Assembly (NCBI GenBank): GCA_036937835.1
Contig: CM072879.1
Location: 9,591,001-9,655,000, forward strand
Length of the DNA stretch: 64,000 nt
Source of the DNA: Pampus argenteus
Taxonomy: Eukaryota > Chordata > Actinopteri > Scombriformes > Stromateidae
Direction: 5' to 3'
Shown: in pieces, positions 1 to 11,069 of the stretch
How the letters are laid out: every line of letters begins with the position of its first letter
How positions within the stretch are numbered: the stretch's first letter is position 1
Position numbers and translations under genes: made by a program
Notes under the pieces: generated by a model
Seen by the model: only the letters and a program-made list of their open reading frames with translations
Told to the model about the DNA's origin: nothing
Databases searched by the model: none

Positions 1-660
1 GAAAAGAAAAAAAAAAGAAAAAACCCTGTTGTTCATTTCAAATATTTTTTTTTTCTTCTCCTTCTATGGGACTCGTGTTCAAATTTCAGAGGAATATGCA
101 ATGTATTTGATGACAGTTATAGAAGAAACGTGTAAAATGTGTAAATGTGTGCATGTAATTTATTGCATTTTGGAAGACTATTAAACGTTTAAATGGACAA
201 TGGAACTTTGAAACCTCCGGCCTCCCTGCAGTCTCTAATTATTTTAAAAAATCACGATCAGGACTCGCAGACATAAATAATGACATTTTCATACAAGGTT
301 GTAAATCACAGCTGCTCAGTAATGAAATTGTGTCTGATCAGTTATCATTTGCCACGGTCTATACTTCAGTTATTCTATACTATTTCGTGACTTTCAGTTT
401 ATTTATTTTTTTATGTTAAATACTTCTTCTTCTTCTTTTATTGTGTGCAAATATCCCTCAGAGAATAATTGTCTTGAACATGGACAATATGGAAAATGGA
501 AATATTTGCCTTTTTGTAAGAAATGTGCTTGAAGATCATGCTCAGTTTTAGTCTATTTTGCCATTATATGGAGGGAAAAGATTAAGAATTGCAATGCCAA
601 TTTTTCACTTTTTATTAAACATACAATAAACACAAATTTGTCATTGTAAATGCATTTCTT
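1..660 (+). other. Presumed 3' flank or 3' UTR of dlx5a (coding part off the window)
   Basis: No coding sequence is visible. In vertebrates dlx5 and dlx6 are convergent, and dlx6a is on the minus strand at 4461-6198, so dlx5a should lie to the left on the plus strand. An ATTAAA hexamer at 180-185 follows a T/G-rich stretch and could be its poly(A) signal; another AT-rich stretch with AATAAA-like words lies near 615-632. The assignment is inference from synteny only. Confidence 0.3.
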
Positions 661-1079
661 AGCAAACATGGCTACTGTGTACTACAGTGAGCCATAACCT
701 GACATAATAATTACACTTACAGCTTAATATCGGCGTTTTGAACAGTTGATCTGTTATAATTTAATATTACACTTGTGATTTCTGCAGAATATTATGATGA
801 TATTCATAAAGACATACTGTGTCTGTGGAAGTCCTTGATGGTGTTTTAATACAATCTGATTTATGTAATAGGCTTTATATCAGAATATTGTTATAATAAT
901 CCCTCAGTATTTTGTTTCTTCAATCAGCATATTTTATTCATATCATATTTGTTCTTCAAAAATCGTGGGATCACTTAGATTCAAATTATTATTATTATTA
1001 TATTCACTTCTATCTCTGATTACCACAATGATCACCTTTTTTTTTTTCTTTTTTTTTAATCATACAGATTGTATTTTAG
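661..1079. other. AT-rich intergenic DNA, nothing recognised
   Basis: AT-rich sequence with TTA and T runs (1038-1058). No reading frame, RNA gene or repeat family is recognisable. Confidence 0.5.
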
Positions 1080-1310
1080 TGGTGAACCTGATTGTGCCTT
1101 TCAGCTGGATCCAGCTGAAAATGCCTGCTTCTTGCAGCAGACAGTCTGTAGTCGCTCTCGCTTTGTGTCCCCTACAATTAGCCGCTTTGAAAGGCAGAGA
1201 GGAGGCGAGGGGGGCGGCACGGAGATCTGAGACAATCCGCATTCCTGTGGGGGTAGACCGGCTCCAGAGCTCTGCCACTCCCGGCCGCAGCCCACCTTCC
1301 GGGTAAAATA
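1080..1310. promoter_or_regulatory. GC-rich block with a perfect E-box palindrome, candidate regulatory element
   Basis: A GC-rich island of about 230 bp in AT-rich surroundings. At 1099-1120 lies a perfect 22-nt palindrome whose core is CAGCTGGATCCAGCTG, two CAGCTG E-boxes in mirror arrangement. An ACAATTAG homeodomain-type site follows near 1174. CAGCTG is the class of site bound by proneural bHLH factors such as Ascl1, which is known to regulate Dlx enhancers. The short reading frames across this block overlap on both strands, match nothing recognised, and are rejected as genes. Confidence 0.35.
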
Positions 1311-1885
1311 AAAGAAAGAAAAATCCTACACAGTTTCACCATGTTATTAGCAGGCAGTAATACCAACGCTGCCACTACAGAAACCGCTAAACAAACCGAG
1401 CAACTGCGAGAAACGTTGGGGATTTGAAAATGGATCTAATTGAATTTGCACGACCATATGCACAAAGATCATAAAGACCATAGGCCTATAAGCCCACCCC
1501 CACCCCCCCCAACACACATATACTAACACACCAAACACTACTGCATCTGACCCACACACTGACCCACGCATGTTACCATTTCCACCTGACACAGAATCCT
1601 CTTCCTCTTGCTGATTGCAGCCTACTGGGTGCGATTTACTCACACGTGTTGCTATATAGCAGCAAAATGTTGTAGGAAACGCTCTCCTCTGCTTAATCTA
1701 AGTCTCCACACATGCTTGTTGTTGTTGTCAGCCCAATTTCTACTGTAGGCAAAACGGTAGTCCCGTAATTACGACGCCAGCAGGTCACTCGAGAAATTTA
1801 GATTTTTCGCATCGCACGTGCACGCGCCCAAGAACACTCGAGCGCTCGCGCAGCCTCGTGCACACACAGGCATATATATCTTTCT

Positions 1886-1922
<37 letters not shown>

Positions 1923-2074
1923 CTACTGTATGTCTCAGACTATCCATCTCTCTCTTTCACACACACACACACACACACTAGTAGTGCCATTATATCGAGA
2001 GCCCCCCGTTTATTTCCAACCGAACATTTTCCACTCAGCTAGTTTTCCCCCCGTTTTGCAAATCGAGTCTAAAT
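1311..2074. other. Intergenic DNA with CA microsatellites
   Basis: Holds a C-rich stretch (1495-1510) and two (AC)n arrays at 1889-1920 and 1959-1978. The region 1750-1860 has several CpG and CACGTG-like words but no clear feature. Confidence 0.5.
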
Positions 2075-2260
2075 AATGACAGTTAGCTTTACTGGACAGC
2101 TTCAACTGTAACACTCCACAATAATTATTCTCCAGGATTAGGGCCTCCATTATCATAATCTGGACATTGACAATTACCTATAATTTGCAAAGATGCGCTT
2201 GGTTCTTGATTGCAGAGAGCTTTTTTTTTTTTTTTTTTTCAAGGTCGCCATCACTAAACA
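2075..2260. promoter_or_regulatory. Candidate dlx5a/dlx6a intergenic enhancer, I56ii-like
   Basis: Dense AT-core homeodomain motifs occur in a block of balanced composition: ATAATTATT near 2120, CATTATCATAATC near 2148-2160, and ACAATTACC with ATAATTTGC near 2170-2190. It ends at a poly-T run (2221-2239). Zerucha and colleagues described two conserved enhancers between dlx5 and dlx6; this position, on the dlx5a side of the better I56i match, would fit the second one. The sequence was not aligned, so which of the two it corresponds to is inference. Confidence 0.5.
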
Positions 2261-2722
2261 GTGACAGTAATAACAGCTAATTTTGCAGGCAATATATAAG
2301 AGCTTACCGGGTTGTGCAAACACTTTCCCACCTGGATTTGCTTATTCCAGCAGCAGCAGCAGTAAAACCGTGCGGCGCTTTTTCTGTTTTGGTTTAGTTT
2401 ATGTTGAGAAGCAGAGAAAGGTAAGGACGTGTCTTATATTTTCTTTCCTGCAGCGTTCAGTGGAGGCTACGACTTAAAATGACTCGATAAGTTTTGTTAT
2501 CTAGTTCATTTATCTAAAATATGTGTATTATTCAGATATAATATGTGGATTGTGGGTATGTTTACGGGTCTTGTTCCGTCGCTGCTGAAGCATCCAGTTA
2601 ATGCGGTGACGTGTGAAATCTTGTCAGGCGCTATAGGAGCTTTTTTTTTTTTCCTGAGTAGCCTGCTGTGGTGCATCAGCTGATAGAGCTCACAGAGCTA
2701 GAAGTGAAACATCCCTCCCTGC

Positions 2723-2760
<38 letters not shown>

Positions 2761-3109
2761 CAGCTCTAGCCATGTTTCTTTCTATCCATCTCTAGCTGCA
2801 TCTATCTCTTTTTTATCTATCGTCTGGAGTTCATTTTGATTTATGTCATCCAAAGCCATTCCCATTTGCAAAGCATGATGAAAGGTGCCACTTCTTAGAG
2901 CTAAACATGCACCACTGTGTATTTCTGAGCGTTGTTGATGTTTACTCGACTGCTGCTTCGGGCTCCCTGCTTGCAGATCACATACAGATCAGATGCTCAT
3001 AGCCCAAGGAGCACATAGGCCCCCAGCCTGGGGGCCCAGGTAGGCTGAATGTGCGCCAGTGGGACATCCGCGACTTGACAGCTGCATGAAGCTTTTCAGC
3101 GTTGTAATT
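2261..3109. other. Intergenic DNA between the two enhancer blocks
   Basis: Contains a (TCTA)n microsatellite at 2725-2760, a short CAG run near 2349-2362 and a poly-T run at 2641-2652. The part 2560-2720 is less repetitive and might belong to a neighbouring conserved block, but nothing specific is recognised. Confidence 0.45.
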
Positions 3110-3480
3110 TCAGATAATATCCCGAAGCTCTCACTCTTCTCAGCAATTTGTATATGAATAACCGAATAATTTTCCCTTTTGTTCCATCTGTGCTACCTCA
3201 AATCCAAATAAAGATGCCTTTTAGTATTAAAAGTGGTAGAAAATTACAGGTAATTATCTTTGACGGTAAAAACGCTGTAATCAGCGGGCTACATCAAAAA
3301 TTACCCTAATTATGCCTGCATTTATGAGAAAGGGAGCAAAAAAAAAAAGAGCCTCACTTGGATAAAAACCCACAAATTGTCCCAAATATCTCCTTCATAT
3401 TGAACGCCACTGCAGCTGGCTGCTTTGTTCAGCATCGATCCCGTGGAGCTTGGCATTTAACGGCCTGCATTAGGACGGAG
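3110..3480. promoter_or_regulatory. Candidate dlx5a/dlx6a intergenic enhancer I56i
   Basis: This block looks like the deeply conserved I56i forebrain/arch enhancer. It has a TAATTATC site at 3251-3258, the phrase ACGCTGTAATCAGCGGGCT around 3272-3290, and a second TAATTAT at 3307-3313, an order and spacing that I recall from the vertebrate I56i element (known also as the mDlx enhancer). In the family, Dlx proteins bind two TAATT sites in this element and it drives dlx5/6 in GABAergic precursors. Its position between the dlx6a 3' end and the expected dlx5a gene fits. An alignment was not possible; recognition is from memory of motif order. Confidence 0.65.
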
Positions 3481-4460
3481 AGAAGGGAGAAAACATTTTG
3501 TCAATACTTCTAATAATTGAGGGTGAAATGACAAGATAAGCTGGACCTGGAGCAAATGTCTTTGGGAGTGAATGTAGACAGCAGCCGGGCAGGGTAAGTT
3601 AACTTCCTCTGGCGTATCAGTGTATTTGATAAATCTATATATATACTGTTCATCAACCACTCTGGCTTTATTTAAAATGCTTACTATGAAATGGGCTTTT
3701 CACAGCACTGCCTCATTAACTTATATTCATACTGTTTGTTAGAAGCTTGTACACACCAGGATGAGAGGAGAAATAGGCCTGTTTTTTAAGGTGATGATGG
3801 CCTAATGTGAAGGATAAAGAGGCCTAGTTTAAAATGTATGACTTTCATCTTTTTTTTTCTTTTTTCCTTTTTCTTTTTGGTGAGGAAATCATGCAACAGC
3901 AGGCGACTGTTTTGAGTCACGGTTTACTCATTCTGACAAAACATAAAAAGTGTATGTACAACTAAAATCGCAGATTATATTTACAGACAGACAATTTGCT
4001 TGGTTTTGCATGTTGGAGAAAACAACCAAATAATAATAATTAAAAAAAATAAAAATAATATAGCAATCAGGAGTCCACCATGGCGAAAGGTTCTGGGGGG
4101 GCCACAGCGCAGTGGGGAGAGTGTAAGCAGTCTTTGCCCAAAGTGGCTAAAATGTCACTGATAATATTTGGTATATTGACGTTCAGATGTTGACATGAAT
4201 GAAAGCATAACAAATATGCGAGCCCACTGAACAGCCATGTACGATTAAAAAAAAAAAAATTAAAAAAAAAGGTTAGTTCCCTTGTTTGTGTCATCACACC
4301 GAGGCTGCGCTTTTATCCGTCAGCGGAGGAGCAGCGGAGGGTTTTCTCCTCTCCAGCATCCAGTCTCTGTGCTGACACCAATTGTAGGCTACGTTGGAAA
4401 CTGCATGGCGGAGATCCTGGAGGCCTCCAGACAGCTCACTGACCTGCTCGCCTCATCAGT
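3481..4460 (-). other. dlx6a: Presumed dlx6a 3' UTR and downstream flank
   Basis: On the minus strand this follows the dlx6a stop codon. A canonical AATAAA is present in minus orientation at 3667-3672 (TTTATT on the plus strand), which would give a 3' UTR of about 0.8 kb ending just before the I56i-like block. Low-complexity A/T runs occur at 4020-4050 and 4246-4270. The exact cleavage site is not determined. Confidence 0.4.
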
Positions 4461-4700
4461 CTATCTCTGCATTGAATCTTGATGTGGGGACGAATACCAG
4501 TGAGAGTAGCCCGGCATGTAGCTGTTGGCCGGCATGTTTACTCCTTTGGAAGAGGCCGAGACGTCCCATATCGGAGGAATGGTGGGAGAGCGAGGGGAGA
4601 GGGACATGGAGCCCGGCATAGGCTCGCTCTCGTGCGGGTTGCCGCCTTGCTTCAGCAGCTTCTTGAACTTTGACCTCTTATTCTGAAACCAAATCTTAAC
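4461..4700 (-). CDS. dlx6a: dlx6a exon 3, coding part
   Basis: 240 nt starting with VKIWFQNKRSKFKK (recognition helix) after a TTTCCTGCAG acceptor and ending in TAG at 4461-4463. It holds the Ser/Pro-rich C-terminal activation region. Confidence 0.95.
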   Translation of the reverse strand, partial: VKIWFQNKRSKFKKLLKQGGNPHESEPMPGSMSLSPRSPTIPPIWDVSASSKGVNMPANSYMPGYSHWYSSPHQDSMQR

Positions 4701-6198
4701 CTGCAGGAAAAAGAGGAGAGGAGGTGCATGCAATTAGAAAAGGACGTGTGTGTGTGTGTGTGTATAGAGTGCGTGTTGTGACGATGTTGGTTAATTTCAG
4801 CAAAATTGTATTTACCAATGATTAAACAAAGACGATAAAAAATGACACAAAATATCCACCAGTCGGTATAATTGGAATAATCCAAATTTTTCTACCGTAA
4901 CAATTTCTATAAATATTATTGGGCTCGTTTTCAGAGGTGAATTCACACATCCTGATCTCATCATACCTGGGTTTGTGTCAGTCCTAGAGAGGCAGCCAGC
5001 TCGGCACGTTCCGGTAAAGCGAGGTACTGTGTTTGCTGGAAACGGTGGTTCAGTGCTTGAAGCTGCAAACTGGAATAAATTGTCCGAGGTTTGCGAATCT
5101 TCTTGCCTTTCCCATTAAAACGAATTTCCCCATTTTCAATCACTGTCGTTTTCTGCTGCTCTGCAACAAAAACAAGCAATGTTATTATTCAAAACCACAA
5201 CCGGGTCGTCTTATATACTTAGATTATATTTATTTATTTATTTATTGTGCAAGAGAGAGAGAGAGACGTGTCAAATAGCTGAAATATTCTGTGAGCGATA
5301 AATCATAAAAAATCTGAGGCGGCGAATCGAAACCGTCTTTAAAAGAAAATGAAAATTCAGGCTGATAAACGTTGACATCTCATACTGCCTTTACGCGCCG
5401 TGGCAGCCACAATCCTCATACGCTTGTCATATTTAGGATATTGCTGGTAATGACATGTCAATTAAATGCTAATTACAACATTGAAGGCGTGCGGGCTGCC
5501 TAATTTTCCACGAGTAGTTGGTGAGGATTGCGCGGTCGTGATGATCACACCCCGGGCATTCAAGCAGATTTTGTGGGGAAGCGAGGGGAGCGTTAGACGG
5601 GACGACGAAACGGCAGAGAAGGTAACAGGCTGCATCTCGAATCATCCGGTGATATTTACGCACGGTTTTCTTCGATGTAATCGCATGAAAGATCACTCTT
5701 CCGTATTTTGGAGTGGCCGTGCGGTGACTTGCGGGCACGACACCAACACTGGCATGAAAGGAAGGTTTGATCTCCACTGTGGGCCATCCGTACTAAAGGA
5801 AGGTATGCGCTAAAAGGTGCTGTCAGGCTCCGGGGATGGACACGACGCGGTGCAATTCCCCCCCTTGGCTGGTGTAAAGGGGGTCTCTTACCTGTGCCGT
5901 CTAACCTTGTCTGTCCTCCCGTGTTGTTGTGATAGGATGGCAGGTACGGGCTGTGGTGCGGATGGCTCACATAGGGGTAGGGTAACGACCTGTTGTAGGT
6001 GTTGGTCCCGGTGTACGCGGTGTTGTCGTGCTGGTGGTGAGCGTGTGAGCCGGAGTGGAGACAGTGCAGCGGGTAGTGGCCGCTGGCCATCGACGGGGAG
6101 CTCTGCTGTGAGTGCGACTGCTGCCCAAACTCCATGAAAGCAGACTTGGACGAGTCCTGAGCCTCCAGACCGTCAGCCATCGTAGTCATGGTCATCAT
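4461..6198 (-). CDS. dlx6a: Distal-less homeobox 6a transcription factor (three exons)
   Basis: Dlx6 is a nuclear homeodomain activator acting with Dlx5 in branchial arch, ear, fin/limb and GABAergic forebrain development. Joining 6198-5892, 5160-4967 and 4700-4461 gives 246 residues. The start MMTMTTMADGLE, the segment TVIENGEIRFNGKGKKIRK before the homeodomain, and the tail PNSYMPGYSHWYSSPHQD are Dlx6 signatures. The homeodomain spans about residues 124-183, with recognition-helix WFQN at 171-174 (Trp48, Gln50, Asn51 of the fold). A His-rich stretch stands where mammals have poly-Gln/Pro and poly-Ala/His tracts, which are absent here. All junctions are GT-AG, and the intron between Gln167 and Val168 is at the usual Dlx position. 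The stop follows Met-Gln-Arg, so the last few residues of the mammalian protein are missing. An in-frame ATG nine codons upstream (6225) is a less likely start. Confidence 0.96.
4967..5160 (-). CDS. dlx6a: dlx6a exon 2
   Basis: 194 nt carrying the N-terminal arm and helices 1-2 of the homeodomain. The acceptor is GTTGCAG (5161-5167) and the donor is CAG/GTATGA. It joins exon 1 in phase to give Thr-Glu-Gln-Gln-Lys-Thr-Thr. Confidence 0.95.
5161..5891 (-). other. dlx6a: dlx6a intron 1
   Basis: A 731-nt GT-AG intron with a (TTTA)n run at 5229-5246 and a (GA)n run at 5252-5266. Open frames on either strand here match nothing recognised and are extensions of exon 1 or chance frames. Part of 5390-5600 is non-repetitive and could be conserved. 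Confidence 0.7.
5892..6198 (-). CDS. dlx6a: dlx6a exon 1, coding part
   Basis: 307 nt encoding residues 1-102 and the first base of codon 103. The donor is CAG/GTAAGAG, with GT at 5890-5891. The start is placed at 6198 because the protein then begins with the conserved double methionine of Dlx6. Confidence 0.93.
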
Positions 6199-6560
6199 CG
6201 AATTTTCTGCCTTGAGAGCACTCACCCCCCTCTCTCTCTCAAGACCAAATCGGTTTTCTCTCTCTCGCTGTGCTGTTGTCTCTCTCCCCTCTCCACCGCG
6301 AACAGATATTGTCCTATTAACACCCGAATTTTCCAGAGGCGTCTTTATTTCCCCCCTTGTCCTGTAATATTCTCACTCAAAGTGGCAGAAGGTAGGCATA
6401 AGTTAAGGGAGAGATTTTAAGGTGGATTCTGTTAATATTGAGCCCTTGCTTCCAGACTTGATGCAGACACTACAAGTAAAATGGTTTGTCTCCAAAGGGC
6501 AGCGCCTCCCGATTGGTCATCCAACCAAACGTCATCAGTGCTGTACGCTTCACGGAGACT
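6199..6560 (-). promoter_or_regulatory. dlx6a: dlx6a 5' UTR and candidate core promoter
   Basis: Read on the minus strand, a CCAAT box (6512-6516) lies about 95 bp upstream of a TATA-like TTAAAA (6414-6419), normal spacing for a CCAAT/TATA promoter. Transcription would then begin near 6385, leaving a 5' UTR of about 190 nt rich in GA on the mRNA strand (6220-6300). Second CCAAT-like words occur at 6520-6530. The start site is inferred. Confidence 0.45.
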
Positions 6561-7509
6561 TGAGCTGGAGTTAACCCACCTTACCAGCTCCTGCTACAAC
6601 TATGGGGGGAAATAGTATATGGTGGGAAAGATGCCTAATTCCAACAGACAAGCTTCACACGTAGAGCCAGTTCTGTTGGAACTGCCGAGTCTATTTTGTT
6701 TTTTTGGTTTTTTTTTACTCAAACCCCCAAATTACGCACGACGCGCAACATATAGCGCGCACTTTGATTTGGCCTGATGAGCCAGCAGGCTATATGTGCC
6801 TCTTTTTCTTCACAGCTTTTAACTCCTCCTTTGCTCAGGAATTAATTACTTTATAGGAAAGCATCACACAAGCATACTACTGAGAACTATTAAAGTGGAA
6901 ATTGATTACAAACCAAATAGCCATTAAATTATTTATAGTAATAGTCCTTCATTGCAAAAAAATAAAAAATAAATCCACTTTCACAAGTCTTCTATCTTTG
7001 AATAGAGGGATTAAATAACGCTTAATCCAATTTATACGCATTTACAGATGAGTGTGGAATAATAACAGTCGTATTAAATGTACTTTTAAAGTGTTTTCTA
7101 CATTTGGTGACATTATATCTATTGATACCAGCGGAGGGATCTGTGTTATGTCAAGCAAACTCCTGAAACAGGTGGAATTAAAGTAGGTCTACCACTGTCA
7201 TTTTTTAATTATTTACATATTTCTAAATTTTTTACCTTTTTATTTTTTACAATTATCATTAGATTAAAAGCCTTTTTTATTCGCAATGTAGTACTTCCTG
7301 TGATGTCTCCTAATGAGCAGCCCCTCTTTAAACCCCCTCTGCTCTGAAGGTAACGTATATTATAACTGTTCGTTTATCCTGGGGCGAGTGACCATATGAT
7401 TAAGGATCCTCAGACAATTGAAAATACAGTACATGTGACACATCAAATAACAATATGCCTGAGGTACAATAGGTTATTTTGCAGATAGAAGGGTGGATAC
7501 CGAGATAAA
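6561..7509. other. dlx6a upstream flank, AT-rich
   Basis: AT-rich DNA with T runs and several ATTAAA/TAAT words (6890-7080, 7200-7270). No gene or repeat family is recognised. It may contain proximal dlx6a regulatory sites. Confidence 0.4.
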
Positions 7510-8200
7510 CTGACAGTGTCTTTTATCCCTGCTGTAATATGAGGCCTGATAGGGTCCTCAATATATGTAAATTATACAGTTTGCCTCCCAGGGCTGCCAT
7601 GTTCAATTCATAAATTAGAATAAAATGATATTTCCGTGTATATGAATGCAAAAGGTATTCAAATAATGTTGTTTTTTTTTGCACCGCTTTCAGCACATTT
7701 TTATGCCGCAATGTAGTATCCAGCGATCTCGCATAAAAAAAAAAAAGGCCATGAAAAATAATTATGGTTCCAATCAAGTTACTACGAAAACCTATTTGAT
7801 TAGCGGCCACACTTTACTCAAATTGCAGCTATAAAATTAAGAACAATTCGCCTGTAATGATTATGGACTGGATTTATTTTGGGAGGGTGGAATAAAAGTG
7901 GATATAGCATAAATTATCCCCTAATTATACGCCAGCGTCGCCTCAATTATCCTCTTATCAAAAATGGTTGTCTAAATGCAGCGTTTAGTTTCAATTTTCT
8001 CCTTTTCTGTAACAAGAACTTGGGTACCTTGCTATTATCGTCAGCTACGGTTGTTATTTACTTTGTGGGATTTAAAAAGTGCACAACCCAGCCGGATAAT
8101 CATTTTACAGCTGCGGACCAGGAGAGAAGCACAGAGGCAGGGATGCGAGGCGCAGGACACCAAAGCGGGATTATTTTATTCTTCCAGATTCTCTTTGATT
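7510..8200. promoter_or_regulatory. Candidate conserved non-coding element upstream of dlx6a
   Basis: Long non-repetitive block dense in homeodomain-type motifs: GTAATGATTATGG near 7853-7866, AAATTATCCCCTAATTATACG near 7911-7932, CAATTATCC near 7943, and GATAATCATTTTACAGC near 8095. Frames across it on both strands are poor and overlapping, so coding is unlikely. It lies 1.3-2 kb upstream of the dlx6a start. Conservation is inferred from texture, not measured. Confidence 0.35.
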
Positions 8201-11069
8201 AAAATAAAAATGTAATGTTTTTTAAAAACTCAGAGTGTAGCAGTGAGTCGTCAGGAGGGGCTTGCAGGTAAGAACATCCTTTGAATGGTCTTTTTTTGTC
8301 GTCGCTGGAACTGGTGGATGATTTTATTGCCACTGATAATTCAGTATTTTTTTTTGGCACACAGTGGCCTTGCAGACCTTGCAGAGGAGTCAGTACACCT
8401 CGGTCACCCTTCAGTGATCTAACATAGTGGCCAATTCCCCTGCCTGTGTTCCACTTGGACACGCAGAAGAGAAACCAGATCCTATACCTTTTCTAATCGC
8501 CTTTGAGTGCTACTACAAAGACATACATGCTCTGCAGTGGTGTTAGTTGCTTCCCTGCGGGCAAAAAAAAAAAAAAAAAAAAAAAACTCTCCTCAGGTTT
8601 TTGCATCATCTGTGTGCCACCGCAGGATTATTAAACTGCGGGATAACAGTGCGGGTAATGTCAAAGTCTCGGTGTCCCGCAGGCGTGTTGGGAGGCTTTA
8701 TAGGCACATTGAGATTAAGTGAAGTGGTGAAAGCGCGGATTTGCTTGACTTGAGAGAACATGACATACTACGACCTTGGTGCTTTGAAAATGTTTAGGAT
8801 GAAGTCTATAGCATACATGCTGACAACCGTGTCTGATTGCAAGGCACATTAAAATATATATATATATATATAACGTGTTGTCACTGGAAGTCATTTTTTA
8901 ATAACCGTTCCTATGAGCATCTTATAGCACTGAGAACATTAAATTAAATGAATAGAAATGATTCTTTCACGCGTGTTATACCTGCCGTATCAATGCCCCT
9001 CGTTGTATTCTGCCCCTTGTTAATTGTGGATCAGGAGTTCATAGCCTCATCCTGGAGAGAAATTATTTTATATTTCCGTTCGTCCAAATGTCAATCACGA
9101 AATGAACGGCGTTTCAGCAGCAAATCTAGAAATCACTTTGTCCCTAAGTAGATGATTGACCTTCAGCACAATCAATGGTCGTGGTGGTTTAACACAAGTG
9201 GTCTTTATTTCCAGCTGTCTTATAAAACGCTGATGAATGACTCTTCTAAAATCACTCCAATATTCCAGCCAGGGTTGGATGTATCAGGCCTGGGGTTCCC
9301 CCCTGACGTTCACCGGTCTGCGTTGGGATACATGAAAACTGAGAATATGTTACGCTACATATGTTGGTGTAACGCGCACTGTAGGATTTAAATGTCAGTT
9401 TAAATCATCTTAAAATAGGACAGGGACTTTCATCAGTAATGCATACTGTGCGTAAACCTACATCCCATCTATGTAATGTAGGTTTATGTGCATGGAAACA
9501 TATAAAATGCAACTATAGTTTCTTCTGTTTTGCTCTTTCTGTGTGTGTGTCACTGTGTTTTGTGTTTTTTTTTTTTTTTTTTTTGTTTTTTTTTAAGCAG
9601 TGCACGTCTTTTCTTGTCTCTCCGGCCACATGTGTTAATCATATCTGAGCGTTAACACGGAGCTCCAGCAAGACATAGGTCATAATTGTAGCGAGAGGCT
9701 GGGCGTTTGTGGTCGGTTCCCTCTAACAGCTATTGACTGGCTCGCATGGAGGAGGAAGGAAAAAAAAAAAAAGAAGCCACCTCCTTGGCTGCGCAGGGAC
9801 CAGGGCGGTTCGGGACGATGAGGCTTGTCACTGCAGCAGGAGACCGGGAGTCACTTTAAACAACATGTCTGCCTTCATCCGCAGAGCAAAAGCCACTGGC
9901 GCTTCACAGACAGCCAGGCGTCGATGGCTCTCCAGCCCTGCCGTGTGAAGGGCGGGAAGTGGCGAGGGGAAGCGCAGATGCATACCACACACAGCTGTCA
10001 GTATAACATGCTTCATTGTAACTAGATTCAGAGGGGAGCAGCTCAGCCACCACCACCACCACCACCCCCACCACCCCACATCCACATCAGCCCAAAATGA
10101 TCACCGATCAGCCTTTAATGCTCTAGTAGAATTCATCCGTGCACAAATGATGGCGCGCCGCTTTTACGCACATAAATTGCGCACAGCGTACTAATGCAAA
10201 CCCACTTATGCGAAGCTTTGATGTGTTTTGTAAAAGCGTGCAACTACACCAAGAAAAAAAAAATGAGTGTGGTTTTGTCATAAAGGAAACCATGCGCTCC
10301 CAGGCAGACGACTGTTTACAATAAGTTTTGCATCATAAATTAGGATTGCATTATTATCTATTTTGAGTAAATGGCAAAATTGGCATATGCATGGCCCCAG
10401 GTGCAGGCGAGGGCCTTCAGATGGACCCGGTGTAGCGTGTTGGTTGTGGAGCTAAATGACCACAAATAAGCAAAGGCCTTGCACCGCTGAGTCTCCACAG
10501 CCTCTCATAGCCTAATGGATTTAATTTGGCACGACTGAAGCTGCACTGGTCCCACTCAGGACCTTAAGACTGATTATTTCTCTCCCTGCACGCATGTTGT
10601 CCACCTGAGTGTTTGCATCGCTCAGGTTTTTCCTGCAGGCTTTGTAACTTTGTCGTCTGTCGTCGCCGAAATGGTGAAAACACACCAATAAGCGTTAAAT
10701 GTAGGCGTTTGGAAGTCGTGCAACAGAAATAAATCCACTGAGCAGCAAACAAAACAATAGCCAACAAGGATGATATGAGGGGTTTAACATGTATTAGTTG
10801 TAAGGGCTCAGTGTTGGTTACGCTCACCAGTCCTGGGCCTGACCTAACTCTATGATACAGAATAACAAGTCAATAACAAAGCAGCTATATTCAGAAAAAG
10901 TTTATCTGAATTTTTATGTTGGTGACAAATAAGACTAGTGGTTGCCGGGGCGCGTAGTGGCCCCCTGTTTCTCTCTCTCGACTTAATACGCGACATTATT
11001 AGGTCTGACAGCACAGTGGTCGGTCTTGAAGGAGAGGATTTGGTCGGTAGATGACAGACAGGAAGGCCA
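8201..11069. other. Non-coding DNA with homopolymer and simple-repeat tracts
   Basis: Contains poly-A at 8563-8586, (TA)n at 8854-8872, poly-T at 9565-9594, a poly-A at 9761-9772 and a CAC-trinucleotide tract at 10048-10079. The segment 10360-10560 is GC-balanced and non-repetitive (GGCATATGCATGGCC near 10382) and could be regulatory. No gene is supported. Confidence 0.45.

Noticed and set aside
5466..5813. 115-codon plus-strand frame opposite dlx6a intron 1
   Set aside because: No recognised domain and it lies in intronic DNA between well-defined exons of the opposite strand.
1..6000. Evf2/Dlx6os1-like antisense lncRNA
   Set aside because: Expected from mammals, but no exon structure can be recognised from sequence alone.
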